Position numbers and translations under genes: made by a program. The notes under the pieces were generated by a model that was given only the letters and a program-made list of their open reading frames with translations, searched no databases and was not told the origin of the DNA. From NCBI RefSeq assembly GCF_014066305.1, contig NW_023501079.1:248001-312000 (forward strand): 64,000 nucleotides of DNA, written 5' to 3'. Origin of the DNA: Letharia columbiana (taxonomy: Eukaryota > Ascomycota > Lecanoromycetes > Lecanorales > Parmeliaceae). Position 1 is the stretch's first letter, and every line of letters begins with the position of its first letter. This document shows positions 1 to 10,944 of this stretch, piece after piece.

Positions 1-1606
1 CTCGTTGCAGCCATGCCACTCGCAGCGTACACCTCGTAAGCATCAGTGATGTAGTTGAGTAGTGCCATGAAGATGAGCATAAAGCCCATGCCGAATGGCA
101 CGCCTGCGAGCATGGGTACGATCCAATGGACGTGAGGAGAAGCGCTCCATCCCAACCAGAAAAGCGATATGACATAGAGCGGGCCACCCAAGCAGGCAAG
201 CGGTAGCCGACGATACTCCTCGATAGAAGCCCAGTTCGCATTGGCTTTCTTAGCTCGTTGGAGAATTGTATCGTACCATAAGAAGATGCCGAGGGCGATG
301 ACAGCCCCAACCATGATGGGTAGAAAAGCCAGACCAGCTACCCCAGTATTCATGTGGTAAAGACCCTCGAAAATAATCGGGTACGCCTCGAAGAAGAGGT
401 AGAATATAGCGTATGCGATGGAAAGGTAGAGGCAGGTGAACAGGACGATGGCTTCGTAAACGATCATATGGACTGGTCGCATGAGAGTAACAGTCATCAT
501 TTGTCGAGCGCCCTTCTTCTCGAGCTCGATAGCTGCGAATATATTAGGGTTTGCAGACTCCTTCCGCATGCGATTTGCTCTCTTCTTCAGGATGATTGGA
601 CCGTAGGTCTCTGGGAGGAGACTGAGGAAGGCGAGCGAGGCTCCAGCGACTATCAAGCCGACCCAGAACGTCCACCGCCACGAGACGACGGAGACAAAGC
701 CTGATATTAGAGGAGCCAACATAGGACCGCACGTCGTGGCCTGAAATTCTTGTCAATTTCGCGGACTATCAGTTCGTGTTTGCCAACTTACAGCCATGAA
801 AATTGCCATTGCTCGCCCTCTGATGACTGGATTGCCAAAAACATCTGCGTATAGACCTCCCACCACAGCTATAGCACTCGAAGCATTGATGCCACATATG
901 AGACGGAATACCAGGAATGCAGGCCAGTTTGGTGCCAAGGCACAGGCCATCGTGAAGAGTGTGAAAACCACGAAGCTGGACAGCATGATGATTCTTCTTC
1001 CATATGTCTCACTGAGAGGTCCGAAGATCAATGGTCCAAGTACATATCCAACCAAGAACAGGGATATCGGAAGAACGAGTTGCTGTTCGTCGGTGACGTG
1101 GAAATACGGGGCAATGTAGTTGATGGCGTTGCTGGGCAGAGAGGATCCCAGCGTGCTGTTGATGACTGCTACGATTCCCGCGAGTAGGATGTATATTTTC
1201 TTCCTCTGGAAGGTTGGATCAATACAAATTCACCATGGTGGGTGGCAAACGTCCATACCATAGGCCAATTGTACGGATTCTCAGGGTCTCCATCAGGGAA
1301 GGACACAATGATCCTCTCTTCGTGATCTGGCTTGCCATGTATGTCCTCCTCCTCGATCTTGATACGGTCATCAACTTTCCTGGTGTCTTCCGCGGAAGAC
1401 GCGGACGATTCATGTGTGCAGTTACCATCTGTGGACGGTCAGTCTCAAATGTGTTCCTAGATTTGGGGGTCTTTCGTACCTGGACCTATGCTGTCAGATT
1501 GATCCAGAGCGCTCTCCGAGCTCTTGTCCTCCACATGTATGTCCGAGGAGACTGCAATGTCATGATTAAGGCATTGGAGCCCTTGACCGTATTTAGAACG
1601 GCTCAT
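1..1606 (-). CDS. MFS multidrug-type transporter (DHA1 family), 3' end cut off by window edge
   Basis: Plasma-membrane proton antiporter of the drug/polyamine DHA1 type, inferred from family. Four exons on the minus strand: 1480-1606, 1259-1428, 792-1205 and 740 to beyond base 1; introns are 51, 53 and 51 bp with GT-AG ends. The start is the ATG at 1606. A polar cytosolic tail of about 95 residues leads into DPENPYNW, the usual DHA1 lead-in, then helix 1 (KKIYILLAGIVAV). Motif A appears as GPLSETYGRR, and the central loop carries LLPETYGPIILKKRA. The C-terminal half shows FWLGWSASPHVHW and MLAGVPFGMGF, typical of fungal polyamine/drug pumps. The last helices lie outside the window. No stop or frameshift is seen. 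The substrate cannot be told from sequence. Confidence 0.9.
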
Positions 1607-1934
1607 GTTCCCCCAGTGACGCACATTGAAGTTCTTGCCCAGGGATCTCGAGATATATATCGGCGATTCAAAGCCAGAGAAATTGTGGAGAAGAAGATCT
1701 TTGAAGCCATGGAAGAGGGAGTCATGGTTACTTTGTTAGTGAGCAACTTTCAGCGTGAGCCGGTCTTGTTGATCGGTTGTTCGGCAGAAGATGGCTTATA
1801 ATGGGGAAACTTCGGACGAAACGGGAATAAGAAAAAAAGAGGGAACGCGAAGTGCCGAGTTGCCGATCCCTTGCCAATTGCTGTATCAGCTCAGATACCT
1901 CGGATGCCTACACAAATTGTTTAGAACGGAAGGC

Positions 1935-2507
1935 TCAAGTCTCTAAATTGATGCTCTTCCCAAATCTAGCATACAGTTGAACCTTCAATTGCTCCATCTC
2001 TTCTCGGATAGTGCTCAATTTCCCCTCGACTGCTGACACAGACTCCTCAATCTGTTCCGTGGACGAGGCAAGCATCTCCTGCACCTCTGGCAGCGGCAAT
2101 GACACAAAGGTATCGCCAATCTTGTACCTGTAAATCATTTCAATACGGCGAATCCTTCAGCAACTCGGCGCACAACTCACGGGATTTTGTCGTCTTCATC
2201 CGCTAGCTCCAACTCGTTCGACAATTCCTCAAGATCCTCCTTGTCCTTCTACAGCTTCCATCAGTAATGCCGACGCCGATGAAAAGCAATGATGTATTCC
2301 TTACAGCTTTGACCTTGAGCTCATCCTCCAAAGCCGTTTCACGTTGGTGTAATCTGCTGAATTTGTTGATCTTGTCTTGGTCTTCTCGCCTAACCTCAAG
2401 CTCGTCCTTTCCCACTGCCGCCTCGTCCTCTTTTGAAAGCTCGTAACCTATCAGCATTGCCGCCCCCCTGATCCGGAAAGCTTTATTCGTACCATTCGTC
2501 GCTGCAT
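1935..2507 (-). CDS. GIM3: Prefoldin subunit 4 (Gim3-like)
   Basis: Beta-type subunit of the hexameric prefoldin co-chaperone, which passes nascent actin and tubulin to the chaperonin CCT in the cytosol (family knowledge). Exons on the minus strand: 2493-2507, 2305-2439, 2181-2248, 1935-2127, giving 136 residues, normal for the subunit. The first exon encodes only MQRRM; splicing it to LSKEDEAA gives the usual fungal N-terminus. The N-terminal helix follows (RREDQDKINKFSRLHQRE), then the beta-hairpin (YKIGDTFVSLPLPEVQE), then the C-terminal coiled coil ending ARFGKSINLET. Introns are 53, 56 and 53 bp. An alternative start further upstream would read through the first intron and is less likely. 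The neighbour upstream is about 700 bp of non-coding DNA. Confidence 0.93.
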
Positions 2508-3215
2508 GGCTTCCCCGACTTAATCTATCGACTGTCACTAGGCACACTCAGGAGTCCAGCGATCTTCTGATTGCGTTCTGTCCTAAGTGTCTACGGCATT
2601 CGGAAATTGAAGCGGTAAAGACCAAAGAATGAATATTCTGATCTTTGCTGATATGGTGATATGTTTATTTTCGTGTCGGCTTGCCGCAAAACGAGATCGG
2701 AAGCTGGAATTCTCCGGAAAGGAAGGTGAAGCGAGACTGCCAAGCAACTGTACACTAATTAAAGTATGTGTGCGAGTGCGGCCGGTGACGGAGCGGAAGT
2801 CTTCCGCCCATCAATTAAATCACCCTGAGACTCTTGTGGTAAACAATCGCTTCGATCACATCCGGGCTTGCTCTCATGACAGGGAGATCCGAAATAATAT
2901 CTCCATAAATGTTGCTGTATTGCACGGTCTAGATGTCTCGCAGGAGCGACGCTGACATTGCATTAGCGTTGCATGCTTATCAAAACCGTTATCTTTCCCT
3001 CGCTCGCCTCTTCGGCTATAGGGCGAGGTTGGTCTCCAATGGAAGGCCACTGTCGTTGCAACGGCGTTGCGTTAAGGTAAGTAACCGCCACGAGGGATGA
3101 CGGAGGATTTTAGACCCATTGGAGGTGGGGGTAGTACACTCCTCGTTACATCTTTCCCTGATCTTGTGTTTTCCTTTCTGCTTGCATCCCTTGCATTTTG
3201 TTGTACGTCTACACT
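2508..3215. other. Intergenic, shared 5' region
   Basis: About 700 bp between the divergently transcribed GIM3-like gene and the amino-acid permease gene. I see no coding region with family resemblance and no clear repeat. It must hold both promoters; a T/C-rich stretch lies at about 3150-3200 just before the permease start. Confidence 0.5.
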
Positions 3216-5339
3216 ATGGCGACTCAAGACGAAGAGCGCAAGGCTTCTACAGCCTCAGCACCGAATTACGGTCTAACAAGCGAGGATGATGCCGCAGTTT
3301 TGGGTAGGTCAAGATATCAGGGATTACGAGAACATGTGTCTGACACGGGACCCAGCAAAACTTGGGTACAAGCAAGAGTTGCGGCGGAACTTCACTATGA
3401 TCGAAGTCTTCGGCATTGCCTTCAGTATAATGGGACTCTTACCATCCATTGCTTCGACACTGTCATACTCTATTCCCGCTGGTCCTGTGGGAATGGTTTG
3501 GGTTAGTGGAATGATAGTAAATTTATGACGCGAACTTCGAATTGACACCTGTAAGGGATGGTTCCTGTCGTCAGGCTTCATCTTCGTTGTTGGACTCGCT
3601 ATGGTAGGCTTTCCGCCTTCAACGGATGCCGCTTTTCTAAATGAACATCTCTAGGCTGATCTTGGCTCTGCCATGCCTACATCCGGAGGCTTATACTGGT
3701 GGACGCATTTCTTTTCTTCAGCCAAGACACGTAATCCACTCTGCTTCTTAGTCGGCTACAGCAACACGTTGGGTCTCGTAGGTGGCTTATGCTCGATTGA
3801 CTGTGAGAAAAATGAACTCGCATCTAACTCGAACCCCTTTGCTAATTATCAACAGATGCATTCGCCCTCATGTTCCTCTCGGTCATCGTAGTCGCCCGCG
3901 ACGGCAATTGGACCCCATCCAATGGAGTCATCTACGCCACGTTCCTGGCTTGTGTTTGCTGCCACGGAATCCTTGCTTCAACAATGTCTAGGATCATGGG
4001 CAAGCTGCAGACAGTCTTCGTGTTCGCGAACTTCATCTTGATCTTCGCAACCGTAATAGCCCTGCCCATAGGAGCACGGCACAACCGTAATGATGGTCAT
4101 TATATATTCGCACAGACAGAGAACTCAACGACATGGCCGACCGGATGGGCCTTCATGCTAGCTTGGCTTAGTCCTATATGGACTATAGGAGGCTTCGACT
4201 CCTGTGTACACATGTCCGAGGAGGCAGCTAACGCGACCAAGGCTGTTGTATGTTCAACAATGTGTCTCAAATCTAAATCAATGGACACTGACATCATCTT
4301 TGACAGCCTTTTGGCATACTCATGTCCATTGCGTCGTGCTGGTTCTTTGGCTTCATCATCGTTATCGTGCTTGCTGCATGCATCAACCCCGATCTGAGCT
4401 CAGTCACTGGATCGAAGTTTGGCCAGCCAATGGCGCAGGCAAGCCAACCTCTCGCTCTCCCTTCTCGGCTTGTACATTGACCAAAGAGATCAGATTTACT
4501 TTGACGCCATAGGCAAACACGGCACTCTAGGCCTGATGTCGCTCCTCTTCATTGTCCAATTCCTTATGGGCCTCTCCATCCTCGTAGCGGCCTCCCGTCA
4601 AGCCTGGGCCTTTTCCCGCGATGGTGCTCTCCCATTCTCCCGCTTCTTTCGTCCCATCTCGCAAAAGTTCGGTTACATCCCTCTTCGCACGATCTGGGGA
4701 TCGGTCTTCTTAGCAGCCATCTTAGGTCTGTTATCACTCATCGCGCCAGCGGCTGCCCAGGCGCTGTTCTCGCTGGCGGTGGCGGGAAATAATTTGGCTT
4801 GGGGGATACCTATTTTTGCCAGGGTGGTTTGGGGCCAGAAGAAATTCAAGCCGGGACCTTTCTACACCGGGGACAGGTTCTCAATTCCGATTGCTTGGGG
4901 GGCTATTACGTTCTTGGTCTTCGGGACGCTGTTGTCCATGTTTCCAGTTGAAGGACCGGATCCTACTCGTAGGTCTTCCCTTCCGCTCTGAGATCATCTG
5001 TACCAGTACCTGCGGGGCATCCTCACTCTCCCGCTAATCCCAAATCCTCCGAGTTCCGCATACTAACACCCACTCCCAGCCCAAAACATGAATTACACTG
5101 TCGTCATCAACTCCGCCGTTTGGTTCGGCGCCTTGGCCTACTACTACATCGACGCTCGGAAATGGTTCACGGGACCGAAGATCACCATTGATACAGACGA
5201 CTTGACAGAGGCGCAGCAGCAGGCCATCGCAGAAGACGGGCTCGAGATCAAGGGGCTTGACGATGCGGTCCACGCGAAGGTGAGTGTGGACGGCAGCGGC
5301 AGCGGGAGTGGGAGTGGGAGCGATGTCAAAACGGTGTGA
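3216..5339 (+). CDS. Amino-acid/GABA permease (APC superfamily, Uga4-like)
   Basis: Integral membrane amino-acid or GABA importer of the APC superfamily. Eight exons: 3216-3303, 3356-3501, 3556-3603, 3655-3802, 3856-4247, 4307-4438, 4494-4968, 5080-5339; 562 residues, normal for the family. Visible signatures are LGYKQELRRNF before helix 1, FGIAFSIMGLLPSIAST, the SAMPTSGGLYWW block, SEEAANATKAVP and ASRQAWAFSRDGALPFS. About 12 hydrophobic helices are present. The C-terminal tail ends in a Gly-Ser run encoded by a short ggcagc/gggagt repeat. Intron 6 (4439-4493) starts with GC instead of GT; the last intron (111 bp) contains a perfect TACTAAC branch site. Substrate preference (GABA, choline or amino acids) is not determinable here. 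Confidence 0.92.
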
Positions 5340-5983
5340 GGACATGTCACACACTGGTAGGGAAGGCTTGCCAACAATTTGTGGTTGGTAACCGTGAAGG
5401 CTGCGATGACTTTTTACCTAAATCTTTTCCCTGAGTGGCCCAGTCTGCCTCTGGGATATCTGTCAGTTGAACTTCAAGCATCGGCTCGTTCTGAAGTGAT
5501 GAGGGACTCGAGTCAGGTCTGAACGGTACTTTGTCGTTATTAGTATCAAAACTTGGCTGTCAGAGCAGGGTCCTCTTTTTCTATATCCAAAAAACCGTCA
5601 ACTCCATTTTGTAAGCTAATGCTACATGTTACATATCCCTTCCATACTGTAAATTTTTTCCCCCTGCTCTTTTTCCCTTCTGTTTGTTTTCTCGCTTGTG
5701 TTTTTCTCTCTCTCTCTCTCTGTCTGTTCATTTCGTTTTTTTTGAATTTTTTTGTTTTCCCTGGATCTTTCCATCCGGCATGATACGCACAAAACCAGTC
5801 CCCGTGAGCAGCTGCAGAGCGGAGATTGTAAAAAAAAAAAAAAAAAAAACGACCGCCCCTACGCCACGCGCGATTCTCTACATATTTCGCCGTGTCTCAA
5901 GTAGCACAGCCTTCATTGCCACGTTCTTTATTCGTTCCAGTCGCGCTTTCTTTCCCTTTGTTTGCTCTCGGTGCATTGGACAC
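5340..5983. other. Intergenic with CT and poly-A tracts
   Basis: No gene recognised. Contains a T-rich stretch with a short (CT)n run at about 5706-5722 and an A-run of about 20 at 5830-5849. It lies between the 3' end of the permease and the 3' end of the minus-strand hypothetical gene, so two convergent terminators probably lie here. Confidence 0.5.
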
Positions 5984-7588
5984 TCATGACAGCCCTCCTC
6001 TTCCCCACCCTTCTCTTCTCCAAGGGCCTGCTACTTGGCCAGCGGTTCTTCGTACGACTTCGGTCGGATGCCGGGATTCAATCCCGTCGTCCGTGCAGAA
6101 GAGATCGCCCCTGTGAAAGGATTGTGTTTTGCGTCCTCGAGTGCTGGTGGATCGCACCTCGCTTATCAAGTTTTGTCTCCGGCGGCTGTGATTCGCACCC
6201 CGGTTTGTAATGTCTCCGGCTCCATGGGCGGATCCTGAATGGTATCTTCCTCCGGGGAGCTCCTTCTTGCTTCGGCGCTTTGCTCCTGACGGATCGGGTC
6301 CTGTGTGCGACGGTTTCGGGTCGGAGACGCTGGTCTCGTTGGTTGTGATGGATGGATCGGTGGTTGTGTCCATGATGACGTCTCGCGCGTGGGTATAAGG
6401 GTCGTGGGCCAAGTATGCGCGACCGTCTGCTCGGTAAGGGCTCGATGTCTCGCTCGAGGAGGAATCCTGAATCGGGTCCGGGTCGTGGGGATGTTGATCG
6501 GTGTGATGATTCTGGGGGTAGGTCGTCCGGTGACTTCTGTCGTTACCGGTGTGATCTTTGCCGAGCATAGCGGAGTCTACGGTCTCGACCCTGGCCAATT
6601 CCTGGTTCACATGGTATCTCCTCGGTCCGTCCGTGGTTTGTACTGGTGGTGCGTGTTTGGCGATCTTCTTCCTTTTTTGAAACTCAGGTGGTGCATGCAT
6701 CTCCACGGTTGCACTTGCTGCTTCGCGCACGCATCCGGTATTCGTTGCGCCAAGAAACAGAGGAGCTTCCGCACCTATGGTGTTGGGGCGATGGGTCCAC
6801 TCTCTGCCGTCTTTATTGTCATCGTCATCGTCATTGACGATATCGCGGTTCCAACCCCAACGTGTGGCTTTTATAGTTGCTGGAAGATAAAGCGCTTGAG
6901 GTCGATTGTTGGGGTCTGTGGCGAATGATGATGCTAAGGGTACAACGGGTATGTGTCTCTCCATTGAATGGCTAAACAACCAGGGTGGAGCATCGTCTTT
7001 GGGCCAGTCAAATTGCAGTTCTCGCGGGAGTCCGTCGAGTAGTTGTGTGAGTTTGGTCTGCAGAGCGACTAATTCAGGATCAGACATCCAGTCGTTGGTG
7101 GCGCTAGTTGCTTTGATGTCATGCATACGCCGTACAAAATCGATTCCCATCTTTTGCAGCATCGGAAGTACGGTCCGCAGTAGCTGCGCTCGTGATTGCT
7201 CGCAATGGTTTGTTGAGGGATGATCTTCATGCTTTGGTATGATGTTGAGTTGCAATTTTGGGCTGACAAGGAATTCCACGGATGACCTGCCTGGTCGCGT
7301 GACGCTAACATCCGCCCCGACCTGGCCTATTGATTGCTGCACGAGGCCCAACAAGGAGCGAAGTAGCATGCGAGACTCCTTGTCCCTCACGGGAACGTCC
7401 GCCTTCCCCTGCAGGTTCTTGATATTTGGAAACCAGGCATTCATAGTGGAGTTGATGCGTTGACTATCAGTCCAGCTTGGTAAATTTGGACAAGCGGCGT
7501 TTTGTCGAAGCGTCAGCACATATGCATTGACCTGTGGGACGATACGATCGCTGGATTGGTCTTTGATCGTCATGGGGCAGCCACCCAA
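5984..7588 (-). CDS. Hypothetical protein, long open frame
   Basis: A 534-codon uninterrupted frame that I cannot assign to a family. The N-terminal 250 residues look folded, with helical segments such as SRAQLLRTVLPMLQKMGIDF and LVALQTKLTQLLDGLPREL. The rest is low-complexity and probably disordered: an aspartate/asparagine run near residue 255, then Pro/Asp/Ser/Thr/His-rich sequence and a basic stretch (GAKRRSKKEL). No signal peptide or membrane helix is apparent. The first ATG in the frame is at 7588, but open frames in other phases continue upstream to about 8.4 kb, so the gene may start earlier through introns I could not place. The opposite strand also has long open frames, which lowers confidence. 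Confidence 0.5.
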   Translation of the reverse strand: MGGCPMTIKDQSSDRIVPQVNAYVLTLRQNAACPNLPSWTDSQRINSTMNAWFPNIKNLQGKADVPVRDKESRMLLRSLLGLVQQSIGQVGADVSVTRPGRSSVEFLVSPKLQLNIIPKHEDHPSTNHCEQSRAQLLRTVLPMLQKMGIDFVRRMHDIKATSATNDWMSDPELVALQTKLTQLLDGLPRELQFDWPKDDAPPWLFSHSMERHIPVVPLASSFATDPNNRPQALYLPATIKATRWGWNRDIVNDDDDDNKDGREWTHRPNTIGAEAPLFLGATNTGCVREAASATVEMHAPPEFQKRKKIAKHAPPVQTTDGPRRYHVNQELARVETVDSAMLGKDHTGNDRSHRTTYPQNHHTDQHPHDPDPIQDSSSSETSSPYRADGRAYLAHDPYTHARDVIMDTTTDPSITTNETSVSDPKPSHTGPDPSGAKRRSKKELPGGRYHSGSAHGAGDITNRGANHSRRRQNLISEVRSTSTRGRKTQSFHRGDLFCTDDGIESRHPTEVVRRTAGQVAGPWRREGWGRGGLS

Positions 7589-8402
7589 ACTTGAAGTAGG
7601 CTTTGATGTGAGTTGGCATTTCGCTGCTTTGGAGTCGATATGGCTTGAGGAAGACGGGTCTTTCTGGGTTCATTCCTCGCAGCCCCTGCGGGGCCGTGTA
7701 GGATCTGAGTGTACCATGTCTCCTGGAACATTCTTGAAGTTGATATGTCCCTTTGTTGCTCATGCTCGCGTAGATCTTCGGTCAAATATCTGTGAAGATC
7801 TATCTGAGTGTCTGTTGTCGAGGGGGATGGTCGGTCTGGGTTCAACGGCTGTTGAATTGCGCGCGTGGAAAGCTCGTGGATCGTACTCATTCGTCCTAAT
7901 CCAGAGTTGTCCGAGTGTGAGATTATCTTCCGAAATTGAGTATGACGCTTTTTCTCAAGGATATTCACAGGAGCTTGAGAATCTGATGAGACATTCCTGT
8001 GGATCTGGCACCAAACTGATCGTCTTTGTCGACGCTGAAGCACGATGTCGCTGTTGGTAGCCCTTGAGAGGTTGCTGTGGATGGCCTCCGTAAACATGCT
8101 TTGTTTTCCTTTGGAGGCCCTGCTGCAGATGGTCTTCGATGGCTTGCTGTGCGCGGTTTCCGAAATCTTAATGTGTATGTTCCATGAGAGCCAGCTGTTG
8201 GTAGTCCTTCAGTGCTTTGCTTGTGGTGTTGCTGGCTGACGTCCCTCCAATCGTGATGATTTGGTACAGGTCCTGTTCCACTCTCATTAGGCGTTGCGCG
8301 TCCTAGTAGTGGGTAAGGGAGATGGGGTTCATTGTCGGTATGTTGGTTATCGTCATGCTGCTCTCCTTCTTCAAAAGATTAATTAGGAACAGATGACGGG
8401 TT
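7589..8402 (-). other. Probable additional 5' coding sequence of the hypothetical gene, unresolved
   Basis: Two overlapping long open frames on the minus strand: one from 8097 down to 7570, and one from about 8370 to about 7970 rich in Gln, His, Thr and Pro. Neither begins with a convincing start that joins cleanly to the 534-codon frame at 5984-7588. They could be 5' exons of that gene, or of a larger gene reaching into the Zn2Cys6-like locus. I found no splice pair that links them in phase, so no model is proposed. Confidence 0.25.
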
Positions 8403-9389
8403 TCAATCATCAGTCACATCATCCACCCGTGGGTCTAAACTTTTTTCCTGTCTGTTAAGTCTCTGATCAATGCTCCTAGTCTTGTAATCCTCGACATCTC
8501 CTTGAAAGGAACCGACTTGACTATTCTTTGCCGATCGACCATTCTCGTTCCGACGATTCAATGCCGCGATAAGCTTTCCATGTCCGCGAATTTCCATAGC
8601 CTGTCTCATTCTGTCCTTCTTTAATGTCTTCGTGCTCGTTTCGTCACAGTCCTCGGCTGCTAACGTGTGAACGAAGAAGTCAGAGACAAGCTCAAGCGTA
8701 CATTGAAATGTGGTATGGGGTATTGGGTTAAGGATAATTGAATGGAAATGACACACCATCGGTTGCGATGAATGATTTCTGTTCCGTCACACACACAGGC
8801 ATGCTTTCTTCAGCCTCTTTTCTGATCTTGGCTTCTGCGTGGAGGCTGAGTACCATCATAGGGACAGACTGATTAGTATTAGCAGTGCCTCAGCTAGGGA
8901 AATATACAAGAGACACAGACTGGTTTCAGGTGGGAGTTGCTGTGACAGGCTGGGATCCGTGTAAGAGGTATTACCAGGAGTGTAGAGGGGCTCTTCTGTC
9001 CTACTTGACGCTACGGACCTGGGACTGAACGCGGTCCTACCAGCGACGCTGAATAACGATTGCTCAGCTATTGGCGAGTAATCTGGGTGCTGCTTCTGTC
9101 GAATGGCTTGCTGTCGTTGTGTAATTGGCATTGGCTCAAGAGCTGGCTGAAGCGGTAAGGCAGTCAACCCACCACCAGCGTGCGATGGAATTATTTGGTC
9201 AGTGGGCGAAGTAGACGCCAGTGGGAGTGAAGCGAGAGGGAGTGAAAGCCAATAATTATTCAATTGCGCCAAGTGGACACTGCAGCGCTTTTTGTTCTTG
9301 AGGCAGAAGTTGCAGCTCGAAATGGAGCCTTGATTGGAAGACCAACTTTTCTCACATTTCGTATGTTCTAAACGGCAGGTATCACAAGT
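8403..9389 (-). CDS. Zn2Cys6-like zinc-cluster protein locus, gene model unresolved
   Basis: From 9389 downward a frame encodes a cysteine pattern CX2CX6CX13CX2CX6C (CDTCRLEHTKC, then SCNFCLKNKKRC), the spacing of fungal binuclear zinc-cluster DNA-binding domains with a slightly long middle loop. About 140 Ser/Pro/Gln-rich residues follow, down to a stop at 8856. Further fragments at about 8870-8762 and 8697-8403 can be spliced in phase (donor at about 8759, acceptor at about 8698) and end in DPRVDDVTDD. A textbook intron at 9390-9455 precedes the cluster, but joining it to the ATG-containing frame upstream breaks the reading frame. So either the start lies elsewhere or the gene carries a frameshift. 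Possible role: transcription regulator. Confidence 0.35.
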
Positions 9390-9583
9390 CTGAAGCTCAG
9401 TTAGCTCCGCAGTAAGGATCGTATATTCGTGCGGACCCACTGGTCTGGCTCTCACCCATTCTTGATTTTTTCATTCGTAGGGCTTCTTCATCAGCTATTG
9501 TATTGTCTACCTCGCCTTCATCGTCGAGATTGACTTCCCGATCGCAATTACGTTTGAGCCGAAGGCTTCCAGCAGACACCCTT

Positions 9584-10944
9584 TCACTTCCAACGAACCG
9601 GCCCATGTTCTTTTCTCCATGTGCGGACAGGGTCCCGGAGTCGGTCAACCAGTTGAAATGACTTTTTGCTTTCGTGGGAGAGTTCGCAGAGCTGCATGTA
9701 GTCCTGGATTGCAAGATCAATAAGAGTGGAGTCCAATCCTGCTAGCATAGGGTCGGCACGAAGGGGTGAGTTCCCTTCATATTGAGGACACTGCTTTGCC
9801 GGTGGCCATGGATACACAAGTCCTCCGTCCTAGATCGTGTTAGTAGGCAATAGCCAAGAATTGGGATGTAAGCAAAGTTGATGACTTACAATACCTTTGT
9901 GCAGATTCACCGCTCTTCGCTCACCGAAAAAGCGTGAGAACAGCCCAATCCAGTCAAGAGAGATCTCGTGTTGCTCTTGGTCGATTGTCAGGCCGGGTAC
10001 CGCGCAGTCGTTGAGTCCCGCTCGCACTTGAATCACAAACATCCCTTCGGTCGTTTCAGGTTCGAAGATTTGGATAGGGTAACTCGGCGGGCCCCAACCA
10101 TCTGACTGGCCGAAGAGTCGTCGCCTTTCGGAAGGTTTGTACTTGTCTGCCTCTCCCATTGGCCCAAGACCCCCCTCTCTCTCTCTCATGTGTCTGAAAA
10201 TAACGCCCTCATACAAATTCTCCGGGTCGTTCGGATCGTTCGGCCTATGTTGGATCTTGAATACAGCCCTTCCGGGGTCCAGCTCTAATAGCCCTGCGAA
10301 GCGGAGCTGAGCTTTGAAATCATACTGTTCGACACGGTCGAGAGGAGCGCGATCCCAGGTGGCCCAGATACCAGCTCTAGAGTGAGAGAAGGTGTCGTAT
10401 TCAGCATAGTACGTATCTACAATGGCGAGCTCGAGAGGTCAGCATCGTTCAAGATCAAGCTTTTATCTCCGAGACCCAAGGCACTTCGCTATGAGGGATG
10501 CTGGAAGGCATCGAATGACTTGAGAGACTGGCCAGCTACGCTCAAACTTTACATTGAGCGAGCGGCCTCGAAACAACAAGACAACAGGCACTTGGCGTAG
10601 ACAATTTCCCGGTGGTAGGGGCGACGAGGGTATGCGCTAGACAAGGAATACTGACCGCTGATGAAATGTAACGTATTGCTTGGTAGATGCTGTGATTTGA
10701 AGACGTCTTCGACCTCAGCCTTGAGTTGCTTGCAGACAGACCTCACGCACGTCCATAGATGGGTAAGGTCATCCTGACTTTTGCAGTTGCGGAAGTTGTC
10801 CCTGATCATTCGTAAGATTAAGTCCCATATTTCAAATGGTAGAAAGAGACGGGGAGGCAGGCCTCCTATGTGTTCTGGCATGATGGAAAACGCAGGAGAG
10901 GCTTGTGTCGCGGAGACAGAAGTACCAGGAGAAGCTTTAGACAC
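9584..10944 (-). CDS. F-box-like hypothetical family protein (intact copy)
   Basis: Five exons on the minus strand: 10656-10944, 10553-10590, 10421-10488, 9890-10376, 9584-9829, totalling 1128 nt and 375 residues. The introns are 44-65 bp; the last contains a CTACTAAC branch site. Residues about 30-95 (LPPRLFLPFEIWDLILRMI through HLWTCVRSVCKQLKAEVED) resemble an F-box-type helical module followed by a conserved region. F-box proteins usually recruit substrates to SCF ubiquitin ligases, but the match here is only by eye. The C-terminal half has conserved blocks VIQVRAGLND and DWIGLFSRFF, shared with a broken copy at 32298-33120 in this window. No signal peptide or membrane helix. Function unknown. 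Confidence 0.7.

Noticed and set aside
1214..1801. 195-codon plus-strand frame
   Set aside because: It is antisense to the MFS transporter exons and introns, which have strong family support.
6305..6928. 207-codon plus-strand frame
   Set aside because: It lies antisense to the 534-codon frame and its Val/Gly/Cys-rich content looks like a mirror of low-complexity coding sequence.
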